Assembly (NCBI GenBank): GCA_030141605.1
Contig: JAQGDQ010000629.1
Span: forward strand, 59,773-123,772
Reading direction: 5' to 3'
Length of the DNA stretch: 64,000 nt
DNA from: Tubiluchus corallicola
Taxonomy: Eukaryota; Priapulida; Priapulimorpha; Priapulimorphida; Tubiluchidae
Part shown: in pieces, positions 31,740-44,684 of the stretch
How positions within the stretch are numbered: the stretch's first letter is position 1
Layout: every line of letters begins with the position of its first letter
Position numbers and translations under genes: made by a program
The notes under the pieces: generated by a model
The model's database searches: none
Told to the model about the DNA's origin: nothing
The model's input: only the letters and a program-made list of their open reading frames with translations

Positions 31740-32040
31740 GTTACCGCCGACGCAGGAATTAAATTAAAATCACTTTAATCAGCAAAAGCCTAATTGCAAC
31801 CAGGATCAAGGTCCAAAACTATTTTTCTATTATCTAATATTCTCTCAATCGGCTTTTTGTTCCGGAAGCGACTTAACACAGTTTGCGGATGTAGAAAGCG
31901 TACAAATACGGTAACACGAAAATGCCACAACTTATCTATTTAATTTTATCTTATTTTGTTTGCTTGATTTTCGCCACACTTCGACGTTGGTGCAGACTAG
32001 CAACTTGCATAGCAGAGTCCATTTTTTTGCATGATTATTG
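31740..32040. other. Region upstream of the PITP start codon
   Basis: Should hold the 5' untranslated region and possibly the promoter of the PITP gene. GC content rises locally (GTTACCGCCGACGCAGG next to the ATG), but no convincing TATA or initiator element could be singled out. Confidence 0.35.
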
Positions 32041-32400
32041 CTATCCTTGATGGCAGATTTCTTTTATTTTAGAATTCTGCCTGCCCAATTTCCTACAATA
32101 GATGTGATGGGCATAGGACTATGATGATGATGATGATGATGATGATGATCGACAGCATGGCAAAGCCTACTCTCATTGGAATATTTGTGTTTTTGTAAAA
32201 TAGTAGTAAACCTATCAAAAATCTAACTAATAGGAAATGTTATTTTAATACTACTGATCACTTTACAAATTTAAAACTATCTATAACCTTTGGTGTCGCA
32301 TGTGCATGAGCATTCATCATAATCATCACTGTGCTTTTTATATACTTCTACTAAGAATTAGGCAGGCAGATTCTAAAATAAAATCTCTGCCCAAAAAACA
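32041..32400. repeat. Inverted pair of a dispersed repeat
   Basis: TTTTATTTTAGAATTCTGCC at about 32065..32084 and GGCAGGCAGATTCTAAAATA at about 32362..32382 are inverted copies of a word also found at 37330..37352 (GGCAGGCAGAATTCTAAAAT). A short (ATG)n run lies at 32128..32149. Confidence 0.55.
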
Positions 32401-35400
32401 GGTAAGTACAGCAGTTATTTCAGCACAAAACTAGGCAGTGCTATGCTGGTTGCTTGTCAGCACCACTTCCGTTTACCATACTGTGCATGAGCATTGATTA
32501 TCAGAATTTAGTTAGCACAGTCTGATTTTTTTAACTTGCATTATTTTTCTGCCTCTAAATTTCAGTGTTCGTGCAACAATGCCCCTGTTTCTGTTGGAGT
32601 GCTCTGATGAACTGCACACAAGTTTTGTGACTTTGCATTTACACAACATGCTGGATTAAGTGACAAATTTGGTGACCAATTAGACTACTTCTGGAAGAAC
32701 TAATACAATGAGAACGAGTTGAAACTGCAAAATAAGTCAAAATGCCCTTTAAATCTCGAAAAGTTCTTAATGTTTTTCTTCTTGGAAGTTCTCGGTTATC
32801 CCTCAAAGGTTTCATCAGGTGAAATTAACTTGCTATCACTAGAACATGAAAGGCCTGTCAATCGCTACAGTGCCCTTGACTGTCCACTTAAATACCTCGT
32901 GTTGAGGGAGGATGTACTCACATTCGAAAGGTAGCTAAGATACCTCTTTTGATCTCATGCTGGCTGGAGGACTACCTTGATAGTGAAATAAAGGTTCTGG
33001 TTTCACTTCAGGCCCTGGTATTGACTGGACTGTAGCTTGCAGGTCGCTAAATTGAAAAACAGGAAATAGGAGGTCACGGCAATTTCTCCCCCAAAACTAG
33101 CAATATTATCCGTATACTAGCAACATTGATTTCCTAATCAAATCACAAAACTCATTTTGCCATATTGGTAAATTTGGTTTTGTTCGAATTTAGAGGAACA
33201 TGGTGTTAACTAGCCACGCAAAGTTTCGGGTTTCCTGCTGAACAAAATCATCAGTAATTTCAAAATTACTGATGAAGTTAAACGAATTTCAAACTATCTA
33301 ATGTAAACCACAAAAGTAATTAAACTTGCATTAGTTGACCTGACTCCTTTATTTGCTGTGTGTTTTCTGCATTGATTCTTTATTTTATGTTAGGTACTAA
33401 GAACTTTTTAGTAAAACTGATATCCAGTACTGCATAACATGCATAATCATTATGCTGTATTGCTTATTGCTTATGCGCACTATGCGGTGTGCTCTTCAGA
33501 GTCGGTAAGGGTTGGGGGGGGGGGTCCAATCTTGTGGCACTTTTGAAGTATTAATTCTAGAGCATTAAGTATTCTATTTTGCTATTCTGTTTAGACATGT
33601 CCAGAAGGATATGTCGTCTGGCACAAGTTTTTCTGGAAAAGACTGGAAAAGATTGGCCTCCATTGCTATAGTCTTCAACCAAAGCAAAGAGGTACAATCT
33701 ATTATACAATGCAAGTATAATGTCATTTCATGTACTAGGCAGACGTGTGGATATTTATCACTAGATGGAGTTTCTTTGCACTGGACTCATGGTTCAGTAA
33801 TGCTTTGCACAATAGATACCACTTGGCCACTAATCATAAAATCCTTTCGTAAATCTTCTTCCTATTTTATATGCTTTTCTGCCAAACCTGATAAATCGTG
33901 ACTGGCAGAACTACAAACAATAATCAAGCTCATGTCACTCTGATGAGCAGAAGGGAGAAAAGGCAAAAAGAAAGTGAGGTACGAGATATCTCTATGTGAA
34001 TTCCTACTATAATTAACGCATGAAGAGGCTGCCTTAGCAGAGGAATGGAGAGTCCAGTGTTCCACTGGAAGAAATAGTGGACCATCAGAAGAAGACATGT
34101 TCAGGTCGGCATTGATACCAATACCTAATGTCGCAAGTTTAGTATGTCATTTAATACATCGAGGTGTGAACGCTGATCCCTTGCCTCCAGATCAACAAAG
34201 TTAGCTCAGTTCTGCACCAGAACCAAATGGTATTAAATAAATAAAGTCTGCAAAACATATAGTTAACTAAGGAAATCCCTCTATAATATTGCCTAGAGTA
34301 ATATTAGGACAGTATGTAGTACCCTTTTCATGGAATGCAGCAGAAGGGACAACTGAATGGTCCCAATGGAGTAATACTCCAATAAACTGACGCAGTTTTG
34401 TCCCATATTGCAGTTAGATGTTGAAGGAAAGTGTATATTTGGTATCTTAGCTGAGAGAATTTCATCATTAAATTCGTGAAAATGATTTCATCAATACGTC
34501 TGTGAGAAGGATTCACAGACTGTCTTAGGCATATCAGCATGATATCTCATATTGTGACATCCAAGAAGTTGAAAGGGGTCTTAATGCTGTATGGCTTGAT
34601 CAAGTAAGTGTTACAACCACATTTGGATCGGTAGGCCTACTCTGCAACACATCCCAAGTGAGTGCTCACCATCTTTGGCTAGTAATATGTAGACCTGGAA
34701 GCACGACTATGTCCTCAGAGTATTAGTGGAACCAGTCGCGCCATACATGGAGCTCCAACGCACGGAATGATGTCACGAGCTCCAACCAATGACAAGTACT
34801 TTTACAATATTTTCATTTTGTGAATAAATGACCTAAAGTTGAGATCATCTCTAATTCAAGACTGAGCTTCTTATTTTTTCAGTTAACAAGTAGCGTATCG
34901 GGGCTGATTTGGACGACAAAAGAAGTGTTTCTCTGGAGATGTTGGTGACTGTTTGACATCCAAATGTAGTTACACTGTTAGTAGCTGGACAAGAGGTATA
35001 ATCATGAAGATAATGTCGATGAAGAAGATGAAAGAAAGCACGCAGAACTGGACTGGTTTTCAGTTGGCTGCTGTGATTTAGTTTCTCTCTCTCGGCTTTT
35101 TGAGAAGACAGATAAAGGGGGGTTAGCGCGGCAGTGTCAGAGGTTGCTGAATTAGAACCGCAGTGGGTGTGGCCCAAGTGTATAAAGTACAGTTTGTGCT
35201 GTCGTGATTGGCTCATCAGCTGCAGGTGATGGTGTTTTTCACTAGGCGATAACTATTATTTAATATTTATATGCATAGTTTTATGATTCCTAGCTAATTA
35301 TGTAACAAGTTTATGGCTTGATAATATAAAAAGTCGGTGTGCACGCATGCACAAATACGCATATTCTGTGCAGTGGGTTCCTGCGATATAGAACAGCAGA

Positions 35401-36540
35401 TGAAAAACTGCAATTCTCAACGCATGCGCAGTTGCGCTTTACTCTGCCGGGCAGCCATTGCGGGTGACATATCCAAGATTGGCAGGCAGGCAGCTAGTAG
35501 CAGACGGTGGAGCTGTGTTTCACGTGTGTACGACAAATTCTATTGTCAGTATTGAACTTCTGCTTGATGCGTGATCGAATCTGTTTGTTACACTGTAAGG
35601 TACATGCCGTGCAGCTGTAGTAATTAGAGCGTTGCTTTGATGTGCCGAGAAGAAAAACAGGATGATTTCTGTTTGAAAAGGTATGACAACATGTTTTTCA
35701 TATGTATGACAGTCTTGAGTGGCTGACTAGCTGCAATGTTTATGATCTTCCTGAAATGAATAGATTTATAACTTTTTAACCACCCGTTGCCACTGTTTAC
35801 AAGTCTGATAAATCTGTGAATAAATCTCAGAAACTTTAGATATTTGCTAGCCTTGTGAACTGTGATAATGGGTGGGTAAAAAAGTCGTACACTGTCTTAC
35901 GTGTAAGACTAGACGTCATGAACCCGGTAATTATACATATCTATATCTTAAAAACAATAAATATATAATTTTTAACAAATTCACCTGCGATTAAGGCAGT
36001 ACGAAATATACTGGCAGTTCGGTTTTTTGTGGGTTCCTCTCCCAAAGTTACAATTTCCTACCCTTTCCTTTTCATACAATAGAGTTTGAGAATTGTTCAA
36101 GTTGAAGTTGTTCAAAATAATCAGAATTGATCCACTTGAAGAAAAAAATACATTTTTCATTGCTGTTTTTTTTAGATAGCAGAGTGCAAATAGAGCACAG
36201 GACCCGTTAATTATATTAATGGTGTGGCCAGAGCGAATTCATTTTCAAGGATAATTCTCTAAAATGAGATACTGAACCAGCAACTGAGTCTTGACCACGT
36301 TTGCATATTCTCCTATGAGATAAATAACGGAAACTCTCAGAAGCACTTTTCTTGTCAGTCGCCTATCCATATTCTAACCAGGTGCAGTCATGGTTATATT
36401 CAGCCACTAATCAAACACCGTGACCAACCAGCTGTTCCTCTCGTCCTTAGAGAAACATAAAATTAACAACAGTTTTTTAACAATAGTATTGAAGTGATGC
36501 GTTCAATTATATTATGCCGACATGTAATTTATGTGCAAAT
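32401..36540. other. Long stretch without a recognised gene
   Basis: Frames at 32719, 33611, 33862, 34328, 34851 and 35337 (60-121 codons) show no family I recognise and do not join through good splice sites. A G-run is at 33515. Around 35319 a TATAAAAAG-like box precedes a locally GC-richer block (GCATGCGCAGTTGCGC). It could be a promoter or an old LTR, but no paired repeat was found. Confidence 0.35.
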
Positions 36541-36545
36541 AATAG

Positions 36546-36703
36546 ATTCATCATCATCGCTATCATTATCATCATCATCTTCATCACAACCATCTTCTTC
36601 TTATTGTTATTCATCATCACCATCATCATCATCGTCGTCATCTTCTTCGTCATTATCATCATCATCATCATTATCATCATCATCATCATCATCATCATCA
36701 TCT
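36546..36703. repeat. (ATC)n-rich microsatellite
   Basis: Mostly ATC/ATT triplets, with TTC and GTC interruptions. Confidence 0.92.
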
Positions 36704-37274
36704 AGTTACTACTTATGCGTTCCTTGTTCCAGTTCCTTATTTTTCCATGAATTTGCCATATCAGAACATTAAAGTACTGCCCGTGAAAACGCACGAGGAA
36801 GAATCGTCTGTTCCTGGAGGGGGGGGGGAGAAATTCCGTGAGAATACAAAGAAACCCCAACGTCATTACTTAAAACATTTGAAAACACTCATTTGAGCAA
36901 TATCGACGTGAAAAAAACAATTGAATTGAACAACATATAAACAAGACAACGCAAACTTGAAAGTATCGATACTTTTACCTTTTCTACTATAAGCTCATTA
37001 GAATTCCTAAGTTATAGGTTATGGTTGCTTGATGTCGTGTGTGTTAAAAATGTTCTTGTATTATCATACCGAATCTACTACCCGTTACTTGCTCGAGTAT
37101 CCTATAATCTATAATTATGCCCTCTATTGTCAGTAAGTAGAGAGCAATTTGTACACAAGTTATCCATTTTGTACTTTATTTTATTACATACCTTTAGCAT
37201 ATGTAAGTACATAGCATTATATAAAAATTAAAAAGACACACCCCCTATACTGAAAAATTACGATAGAAACTTGT

Positions 37275-37385
37275 AACTGCTGTCCATGTCATCATCATCA
37301 TACGCCCGTCACATCCATTGTAGACATTGGGCAGGCAGAATTCTAAAATAAAAGAAATCTGCCTTCAGACAGGTAAACGCAGCAG
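37275..37385. repeat. Copy of the GGCAGGCAGAATTCT dispersed repeat
   Basis: Contains TGTCATCATCATCATACGCC, CATCCATTGTAGACATTGGG and GGCAGGCAGAATTCTAAAAT, shared in inverted form with 32040..32150. Confidence 0.55.
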
Positions 37386-37909
37386 TAACGCAAGTCCAAG
37401 CATCATTCATCGCCTAACTTTGCTAATATCCCGTTGGAAGGTGCTGCCACCTTCGTTTCCGCAACGTGCGCGCATGCGCAACAGGTTGTAGTTTTCCTGG
37501 CATTGTTCTCGGTTTGCGTTGTTAAGAAGCAGATGGTCGGAGGTGAGTCAAGTCGTCTGCTTTTACGGAGGAATAATTTAATAATATGTTAATAATACGG
37601 TGAAATACATTAATAATGCAGTGAATTACGTTAATAAGACAGCGATAAGTTAGTGATGGCGTGAACTCATGTAGTAAACATAGTGGATACTGTAGTAATT
37701 ACAAACCGTTTGGACGGTGATATGATTACGTTTGTTTACGAATGTCATCTTATGTCTTCACTTGTATTGTAGCAATAAAGACGTTTGTGCAATTTAATTC
37801 ACTGTGTTATGCGTTAAAATTATTTTCACCCGTTGAAGGCGTATTAACCAACCTCAATCCGAACGAATGGCTGGTGCTGTTACAAAGCTAATAAAATATT
37901 CACATATAT

Positions 37910-38240
37910 ACATACACACATACCAGACACAAAACATAAATTTATACACAAGACAGATCACTAAAAATGCAATATACAGAGGCATAAAATTCAATAAAAG
38001 TCACCTTTAAAATGGTAAACAATCTTGATTTTATAATGCAAAACATAATTTGCACCAAACTACCAAATCGTCCATATAACTGTATTGTGATATGCAGAGT
38101 AAACTTACAATTCATTAATTATATTATTAGGTACTTCTGCCAGCCCATATATAAACGATTCAGTTATCTTTCATGTCATAATATCATAGTTAGGAATTTT
38201 AAAATTTACAAATTTTTCATTTGTGCTGCGTCTTCTCAAA
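37910..38240 (+). repeat. Dispersed repeat related to 24.7 and 25.9 kb
   Basis: First part as at 24690..24780; second part (TTATAATGCAAAACATAATT, TCCATATAACTGTATTGTGA) as the reverse of 25930..25990. The two neighbours suggest one ancestral element with different surviving parts. Confidence 0.5.
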
Positions 38241-38528
38241 ATGTTGAAGACCCTACGAAGTGGGTTATTGTGAGCCACCTTTAAAAAGTGTAGTTGTATT
38301 AGAAAAAGTTGCACCATGCGGCGCATGCGTTGAATTGACACACATACGATTTGAGCATCATTATTTTCGTATTAATATTGGTCATGTCTTAAGCGGTAGT
38401 AACCTTCTAAACCATGGAGAAAACTGTGGCCAATGGTCTCGTGTTTTTGTCGCTTTTAAAATGGACGTTAGTTGCGACACATTTTTATGCACCTTTTGAC
38501 GCGCATGCGCGCACACATACTTGAGTAT

Positions 38529-38606
38529 TAAAGCAAAACCGTACCCAATTTTAAACTGAACTCTTTAAAATACTGAAAGGAAACATACCATTTTTTTTCA
38601 AAAATG
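38529..38606 (-). mobile_element. End of a TTAAAGCAAAACC repeat family member
   Basis: TTAAAGCAAAACCGTACCCA, then a stretch like that at 39299..39390, broken by the following SINE-bearing fragment. Confidence 0.5.
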
Positions 38607-38609
38607 ACA

Positions 38610-38789
38610 ACCTACAACTACATAACAGAAACTATCATTACCCCACTTTTACCCTAAATACCACGCGTCAGGCAGGGCAACAGCAGGTACCATTTTTAAA
38701 GTCTTTGGTATGATCCGGCCGCTGGTTCGAACTCACGAACTCCCAGACGGAAAGCAGACGCATTATCACTAAACTAAACCGTCTGGTCT
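38610..38789 (-). mobile_element. tRNA-derived SINE copy
   Basis: Minus-sense head near 38789 (GACCAGACGGTTTAGTTTAG), box B-like GAGTTCGAACCAGCGG, then GGTACCTGCTGTTGC and GTAATGATAGTTTCTG; the ATT tail is lost. It continues directly into hAT-like sequence at 38790. Confidence 0.75.
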
Positions 38790-38972
38790 GTATTGGATAG
38801 TATTTACCAATTTTCCTCTTCTCCTAGATGTCAAAAACTGATGAAAAATCTTGGTTAAATTAGTTCAAATAAAGCAAAAAATTTCGTTTACGTAACAGTT
38901 TGTGACATGCTTTTACCGGCAATGCGGCACATCTTCAGTGCTGACGACTGTGAAGTTTTATGGTCTCCAGGC
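38790..38972 (-). mobile_element. Fragment of the CAGGGATGTTACCGAAACG hAT-like MITE
   Basis: The reverse complement matches 57890..58085: GATGTGCCGCATTGCCGGTA and CTAGGAGAAGAGGAAAATTG. It joins the SINE at the same point as in the 57492..58553 copy. Confidence 0.65.
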
Positions 38973-39081
38973 CCAGCAGGTACCATTTTTAAAGTCTTTG
39001 ATATTACCCGGCCGCCGTATCGAACTCACGACCTCTTAGACAGAAAGCGAACGCATTACCACTAAACTAAACCGTCTGGTC
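38973..39081 (-). mobile_element. Second, truncated tRNA-derived SINE
   Basis: Head only: GACCAGACGGTTTAGTTTAG near 39081, box B-like GAGTTCGATACGGCGG, ending at GGTACCTGCTGGG near 38973. Confidence 0.7.
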
Positions 39082-39298
39082 GAGACGGTCAATAATTGCT
39101 CATTATTGACACGGTTGGTGTATGTCCAATATTTTTATTTAAATTTATTGAAAATTATTAAAATTACAAGATAAAATCAAATAAAAAATAATAATAAAGA
39201 TGTGGATGTCTACACACTAGTACTATATAGTAATTGTTCACACCACGTACACTTTACTATTCGTTACCGTTTTCGTTTAATTACAGAAAAACAATCTG

Positions 39299-39790
39299 TA
39301 AAGCAAAACCGGATCCAATCTTAAACTGTAGGTCAAAACAATCTACTTTTTAAAATATTGAAAGGAAACATACCATTTTTTTCAAAAATGACTTACATGA
39401 AAGAATTATTACCACACAAGCACAATTTCACGTTTGCGCCACTAGTTCTTCGCTATTACATGCATTTCGCCTTTCGCTAGTTAGACGGGCACTAGTGCCT
39501 GCATTTCGGAAGCGTGTTGCACAAAAAACAGGTGCTGTTCCTCTCAGTTTAGATATGTTAGTTTGTGACGTACTACATACGTTCGACACCTCATGCGTGA
39601 GCACAGCGGTAAATCTTAAATTTGAATTTTTATCTTAAAAGTTGCCTAGTTTTAGCACAACACACTAAATACCTTACAGTATCACTGTACTTTAATTTTC
39701 TCTTTTGCAAACACGTGCAACACGCGTGTTTTAGTCTTGATAAAGCCAGGCTGACAGTTGAGTCCCCTGCGTCAAGATGATACACTCAAG
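39299..39790 (-). mobile_element. TTAAAG[G/C]AAAAC-ended repeat family
   Basis: GTAAAGCAAAACCGGATCCA, then TTTTTCAAAAATGACTTACA, GGCACTAGTGCCTGCATTTC and ACACGTGCAACACGC. The same series occurs in the other orientation at 51118..51966, 56553..57166 and 60241..60694. Confidence 0.6.
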
Positions 39791-41329
39791 AGATAATAGA
39801 TTAAACGAAAACTCATATAATTTGTAGACGTAATTTGATTTGTTTTATTTATTCCTTGGAGTTTTCAAGTATTATTATTTTAATTTGTAAACTGCGTAGG
39901 CGGGCTATAAGCACTCGTATGCCTTGGCGGGCTTCCTGAAGAGTTACAGTAAAAAACGCTAAGAGAAACAAGAAAAAAGCTCAAAAGAATGTAAAAATAA
40001 CACACTTGCGTTCCATATTTTACACGGAAACGTTAGCAGATGTATACTGAAAATACCGTTGCAACAAAGTGGAAATAGAATGTTTGCGCCAAATTGAACG
40101 ATGTCATTCGAAGTAAGATATTACGCAAAAATGCAGTAGTTCTGTGTAATTATGCAGAAAATTTAAATCTACATTGAGTGTCACCTAGCCTGGTCTGTAC
40201 ATTACGAAAAAGAGAGACAAAGAAGGAAGAAATTTCTACAGTTCACTCAAAATTTCCGTTATTCTAGCATTGTATTTAACTGTGTTTATGTAAAAATTAG
40301 TCATTGGATCAATTATGACCAAGTTTAAAGTGGTTACATTGCTTTAATCCACAGGATTAGCGTAAAATGTGTACGTTGTGCATATTAATTGTGTAAGTGC
40401 AATTAATTGACAGACTTTTGTTGACTTTCAGATACACATGTAAACTTGCGAGCATATAGTACCGGATAGGTTACTTAGTTTATAGAGTTCGCTCTATTTA
40501 TTATTATTATTAATTTTTATTTTTCATTAAAATGGTTCACTCATTATAATAAAATTGAGTAAGCCTCAGCGTAATGTTAAGATAACAACACTGTTCAAGA
40601 CAAATGCGTCCAGTGCAGACTAAAAAAAACTAAAGTGCAAAACTAAGGCCTGATTATATACAATAAATGGCCATATTTACAAACACCATATTAAAATATT
40701 TTTACAAAACAATATTACAAAAGTACATTAAATTTTACATGACATATTTTACACTATATATGTACTACATCTAAACTCCAGAACATCCAAATATGTTTAA
40801 TATGCAGCAATTGTCGTTTTATCTGTAATAATAAATTACAGCAATTTATGCGAACAATATAAGTTTGATACAGGTAAATTACTAAATTAGGTTACGTTAT
40901 TTTCGTCTATAATTATACAAAAAAAATAACAGCGAAATAGCCTTAATTGTATAAAGCAGTTCAATAAAGATAATTAGACACTTACATGTGGTCTCCCTGA
41001 GTTTTGGCACGTATAACTTGCAAAAAAACAAAAAACGATAGAAATCACTTCACAACATTCACATCATATCAACTTGAATTGCATACCAGGTATGTCTCCC
41101 TGGCCAACTACCTGGTCCCATGACTGATGGCAGTTAAAGGGGCAAGACCAAATTTCACAGGTAAGGAAACGTGTATGTACATAACAATATATACATTTGA
41201 CGTGACACAATTAACTGAAACATGCTTTACATCACATAAATTTCACTCATTACATTTACACTATTTATACATTTGACATTAAAGAACTAACATAACACGT
41301 ATTACATTACATAATTAACATTCTTAATC
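39791..41329. other. No recognised gene; partly repetitive
   Basis: About 40200..40370 is an inverted match to 52925..53045 (TTAGTCATTGGATCAATTAT, AAGTGGTTACATTGCTTTAA). Otherwise only AT-rich sequence was seen. Confidence 0.4.
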
Positions 41330-41665
41330 GTTTTATGGAGTCATGGGCGGGTGTAGATGAAAGCTGAGTCTGTGTAATTAGTATCCGATGCATAATCTGG
41401 AAGTTGAAACCTGTTATGTTGATATTCTTTTAATTTCGTTTTAGTGGTGGAGAGATTCTATTTGTTTTGTTTCACTGGGTAGTAAGTTCCATAAATGTAT
41501 GGCCTGTTTTGATACAGAGTTCTTTCCAAATTTATTGTTTACTGTAATTTGCTTTAAATTGTGTGTTCTATTGTTTAAAGTGGTATAACCATTAGTCTGG
41601 TATAACCATTTAACTATGAGCCAAAAGAGATTCTGAAGCACCTAGCGAGATAAGTGTTTATATTG
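41330..41665 (-). mobile_element. Non-LTR retrotransposon remnant, extreme 3' coding end
   Basis: The minus sense reads HNLKQITVNNKFGKNSVSKQ, then AIHLWNLLPSETKQIESL, like the NYGK.S....P.IWN.LP..IK...S...FK segment that ends many CR1/Jockey-type reverse transcriptase proteins. A frameshift follows, after which TTKTKLKEYQ continues the pattern. Too short to classify. Confidence 0.55.
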
Positions 41666-41699
41666 CACAGAAACCGGATGACGCCATTTTCGTCTAAAA

Positions 41700-42212
41700 T
41701 GAGCGCGCCCAAGTGTGAAGTAACGCCGACTTTAAATTAAAATTATTAATTACACGAGATGCTTATCACAATTTTATTTCTGAAACTTTCTAACATTACT
41801 CTCAAGTAGTAGACTAAGCTCGACTTCTCAAGAGACTTGGCTTTTGCTTTAAATGTATACAAAGGTTGGAAGTTGAGACGTACGGTCCAGGATATAGGAT
41901 AGTATAAGTTGTAGCCTAGGACCCCTTAAGCTTTCGTAATATTTAGCTTAAAATCTATTTTCTCACTACGGTGAAATATATGTAATAAATAGCAAAATAG
42001 TGGTGTTTCTTAAAGAACGTCTTTATTGACAAACGAAAGATAGTTATTCTAGTTTATTTGGAGAATTTGCATTAAGTTTACGTAAAGCACAAGAAAAGCC
42101 TCCACTTGCATTCGTCTTGAAATTTTATATTACTTACATACTGCGTTTTTGCATGCAGGGCTTGCGTCGGCAGTAACGCTGTATAAAACATGTAAATTTT
42201 AACTTTATGAAT
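41700..42212 (-). repeat. Inverted copy of the repeat at 52.5-52.9 kb
   Basis: GTCAATAAAGACG, TTACGAAAGCTTRAGGGTCC and GTAAAGCACAAGAAAAGCC (41.9-42.1 kb) are the reverse complement of 52620..52860. At 42083..42212 it contains the end of the TTAA MITE family (AGGGCTTGCGTCGGCAGTAA). Confidence 0.6.
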
Positions 42213-42639
42213 AAAAATGTTTGTACTTACGAGTATAAGAAGTCAATCGTTCGAACCTTTTTAACATTTTAAAAGAATTGAAAAGCAACGGCAAACTGTT
42301 GGAGAAATTGGGGCACTTAATTTATGTCAGATCTAAATGTTTCTGGATATTGAACAGTAAAATTTTAATAATAATAAAATTTACTTATATTGCTCTTTGC
42401 AATAAAACTGTTAAAAGTGTATACAAAAATAAGTGCATAAAACCTATCCTACCATCTTAACGAAAAAATCTCAAAAATCTGAAAATTAGATACTGATAAT
42501 AAATAATGTAATGACATTTCATATATACATTTCATTTTATATAACATTTTCTCGTAAAAGCAAATTCATCTTAAAATATATACACAATAAAGCATGTAAA
42601 CATTAGTCGAACTAGCTGCTCTAAAATATTCAGTTTCCA

Positions 42640-43585
42640 GAATTTTGGAGTAATCGAAGTAATCGAAATGAACAACATAATCGAACTTATGCTTGGAATT
42701 AATCGAAATAATCAATATAATCGTACTAATGGTTGAACTAATCACAATAATCCACACAATCGAACTAGTGGTTGGAACTAATCTAAAATCAACATAATCG
42801 AACTAATGGTTGGAACTAATCAAAATAATCAACACAATCGAACTAGTGGTTAGAACTAATCAAAATAATCAACACAATCGAACTAGTGGTTGGAACTAAT
42901 CGAATTAATCGAAATAATGAGCATAATTAAACCAGAGGTTGGAATTAATTGAGTTAATCAAAATAATCATTGTAATCGAACTAATTGTTTGAACTAATCG
43001 AAATAATCAACATAATCGAACTAGTGGCTGGAACTAATCGAAACAATAAATATAATCGAACTAATGGTTGGAACTAATCAAAATAATCAACACAATCGAA
43101 CTAGTGGTTAGAACTAATCAAAATAATCAACACAATCGAACTAGTGGTTGGAACTAATCGAAATAATGAGCATAATTAAACCAGAGGTTGGAATTAATTG
43201 AGTTAATCAAAATAATCATTGTAATCGAACTAATTGTTTGAACTAATCGAAATAATCAACATAATCGAACTAGTGGCTGGAACTAATCGAAACAATAAAT
43301 ATAATCGAACTAGTGGCTGGAACTAGTCGAATTAATCGAAATAATCGATGTTATCGAACTAATGGTTGAAACTAATCGAAATAATCAACATAATCGTACT
43401 AATGGTTGGAGCTAATAGTAATAATCAACATCATCGAACTAGTTGTTGGAATTAATCGAAATAATCAACATAATCGAACTAATGGCTGGAACTAATCGAA
43501 ATAATCCATATAATCGAACTAGTTGTTGGAATTAATCGAAACAATAAACATAATCGAACTAGTGGCTGGAACTAATCGAAATAAA
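42640..43585. repeat. ~40-bp minisatellite with higher-order blocks
   Basis: About 23 units built on CTAATCGAAATAATCAACAT then AATCGAACTAGTGGTTGGAA. A block of ~190 bases containing GAGCATAATTAAACCAGAGG and ATCATTGTAATCGAACTAAT occurs twice (from about 42918 and 43166), showing a second-level duplication. Confidence 0.92.
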
Positions 43586-44280
43586 CTAGCTGATGACCTT
43601 CAGGAGATTGTCTAATGTCTAAGCATTAAAATGGCATTGATCAGTAAAGAAAAACTTCCGGTTTCCTTGTAAAAACTTCCGTTCAATGTAAACAAGATTT
43701 GCATAAATTTCTAATAATCTTGAAGCCGAGTTTAGCTTCGTTACGCATGGAGAAGGGATGCGGAAGCCAGTTTTTCACTTGCTGTGGCGAAATTAAATTT
43801 TGTTTGGAGTAGGGTTTCACGCGTTCTCAAGCGTCTTGATAAATTTCACACCCGCATCATAGAAAATTCATAAATAATTCACAAATTTCTTCGTGGAGTG
43901 TAATTTATATCAGCCCGACGAGCAGTCAAAATGCCATAATTTCAAATTCTTGCTAGCAGTGATTTATGACAGGCATGTGTTGGACGTTTTGTTCACTTAA
44001 TCCAGCAATAATGAAATAATGAACTACGATGAAATGACCATAATGTGTGATGAGTTACGACGTAGTTAATTTTGTAAAAGATTGCTCGAGTCGTTAGTCA
44101 TCGAATATTGCGTGTAGATCGAATGCGAACTTAAGTGGTATGATTGGCTGGTCAGCTGGTAGAACAACTGGTTATTGGTAGGTCGTTTGGCTAGTTGATC
44201 AGTTGGTTGGTTTTTTGCTTTCTTTTTGTCTAGATTTTATTTTTTATTTTTATTTCACTTTGTTGTGTTTTGTTTTATCC
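43586..44280. other. Spacer upstream of the UNC93-like gene
   Basis: No feature recognised. It could hold the promoter or a non-coding first exon of the UNC93-like gene. Confidence 0.35.
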
Positions 44281-44284
44281 TATT

Positions 44285-44600
44285 CTGTCTTGTCCAGTCA
44301 GCCTAGTCCGTTCTGTCCTGTCCTGTCCTGTCCTGTCCTGTCCTGTAGTGCTGTCATGCCATGCCATGTCTTGTCTTGTCGCCCCATCCCGTTTTGTCCT
44401 GTCGTCTTATTCTGTCCTGTCCTATCCTGTCCTGTCCTGTCCTGTCCTGTTCTGTGCTGTGCTGTGCTGTCCTGTCCTGTAGTCCTGTCATGCCATGTCT
44501 TGTCCTGTCGTCCCATCCCGTTGTGTCCTGTCGTCTTATTCTGTCCTGTCTTGTCCTGTAGTTCTGCCATGCACATCCTGTCCTGTCCTGTCCTATTTTT
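44285..44600. repeat. (TGTCC)n pentanucleotide satellite
   Basis: TGTCC/TCCTG repeats with a longer unit (GTCATGCCATGTCTTGTC, CCCATCCCGTTTTGTCC) present twice about 130-150 bases apart. The 198-codon Cys/Pro/Ser-rich frame is an artefact. Confidence 0.9.
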
Positions 44601-44684
44601 CTCTAATTTCTTCTCCTTTCATTTTGTGTCTCTTTTCTATTATTTCTTTTCTGTTCTTCTATTTTCGTCTCTAGTCTCGTCTTT

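Noticed and set aside
33611-35216. A cluster of 70-121 codon frames on both strands
   Set aside because: No domain pattern, no consistent splice joining and no repeat structure; probably chance or very old mobile DNA.
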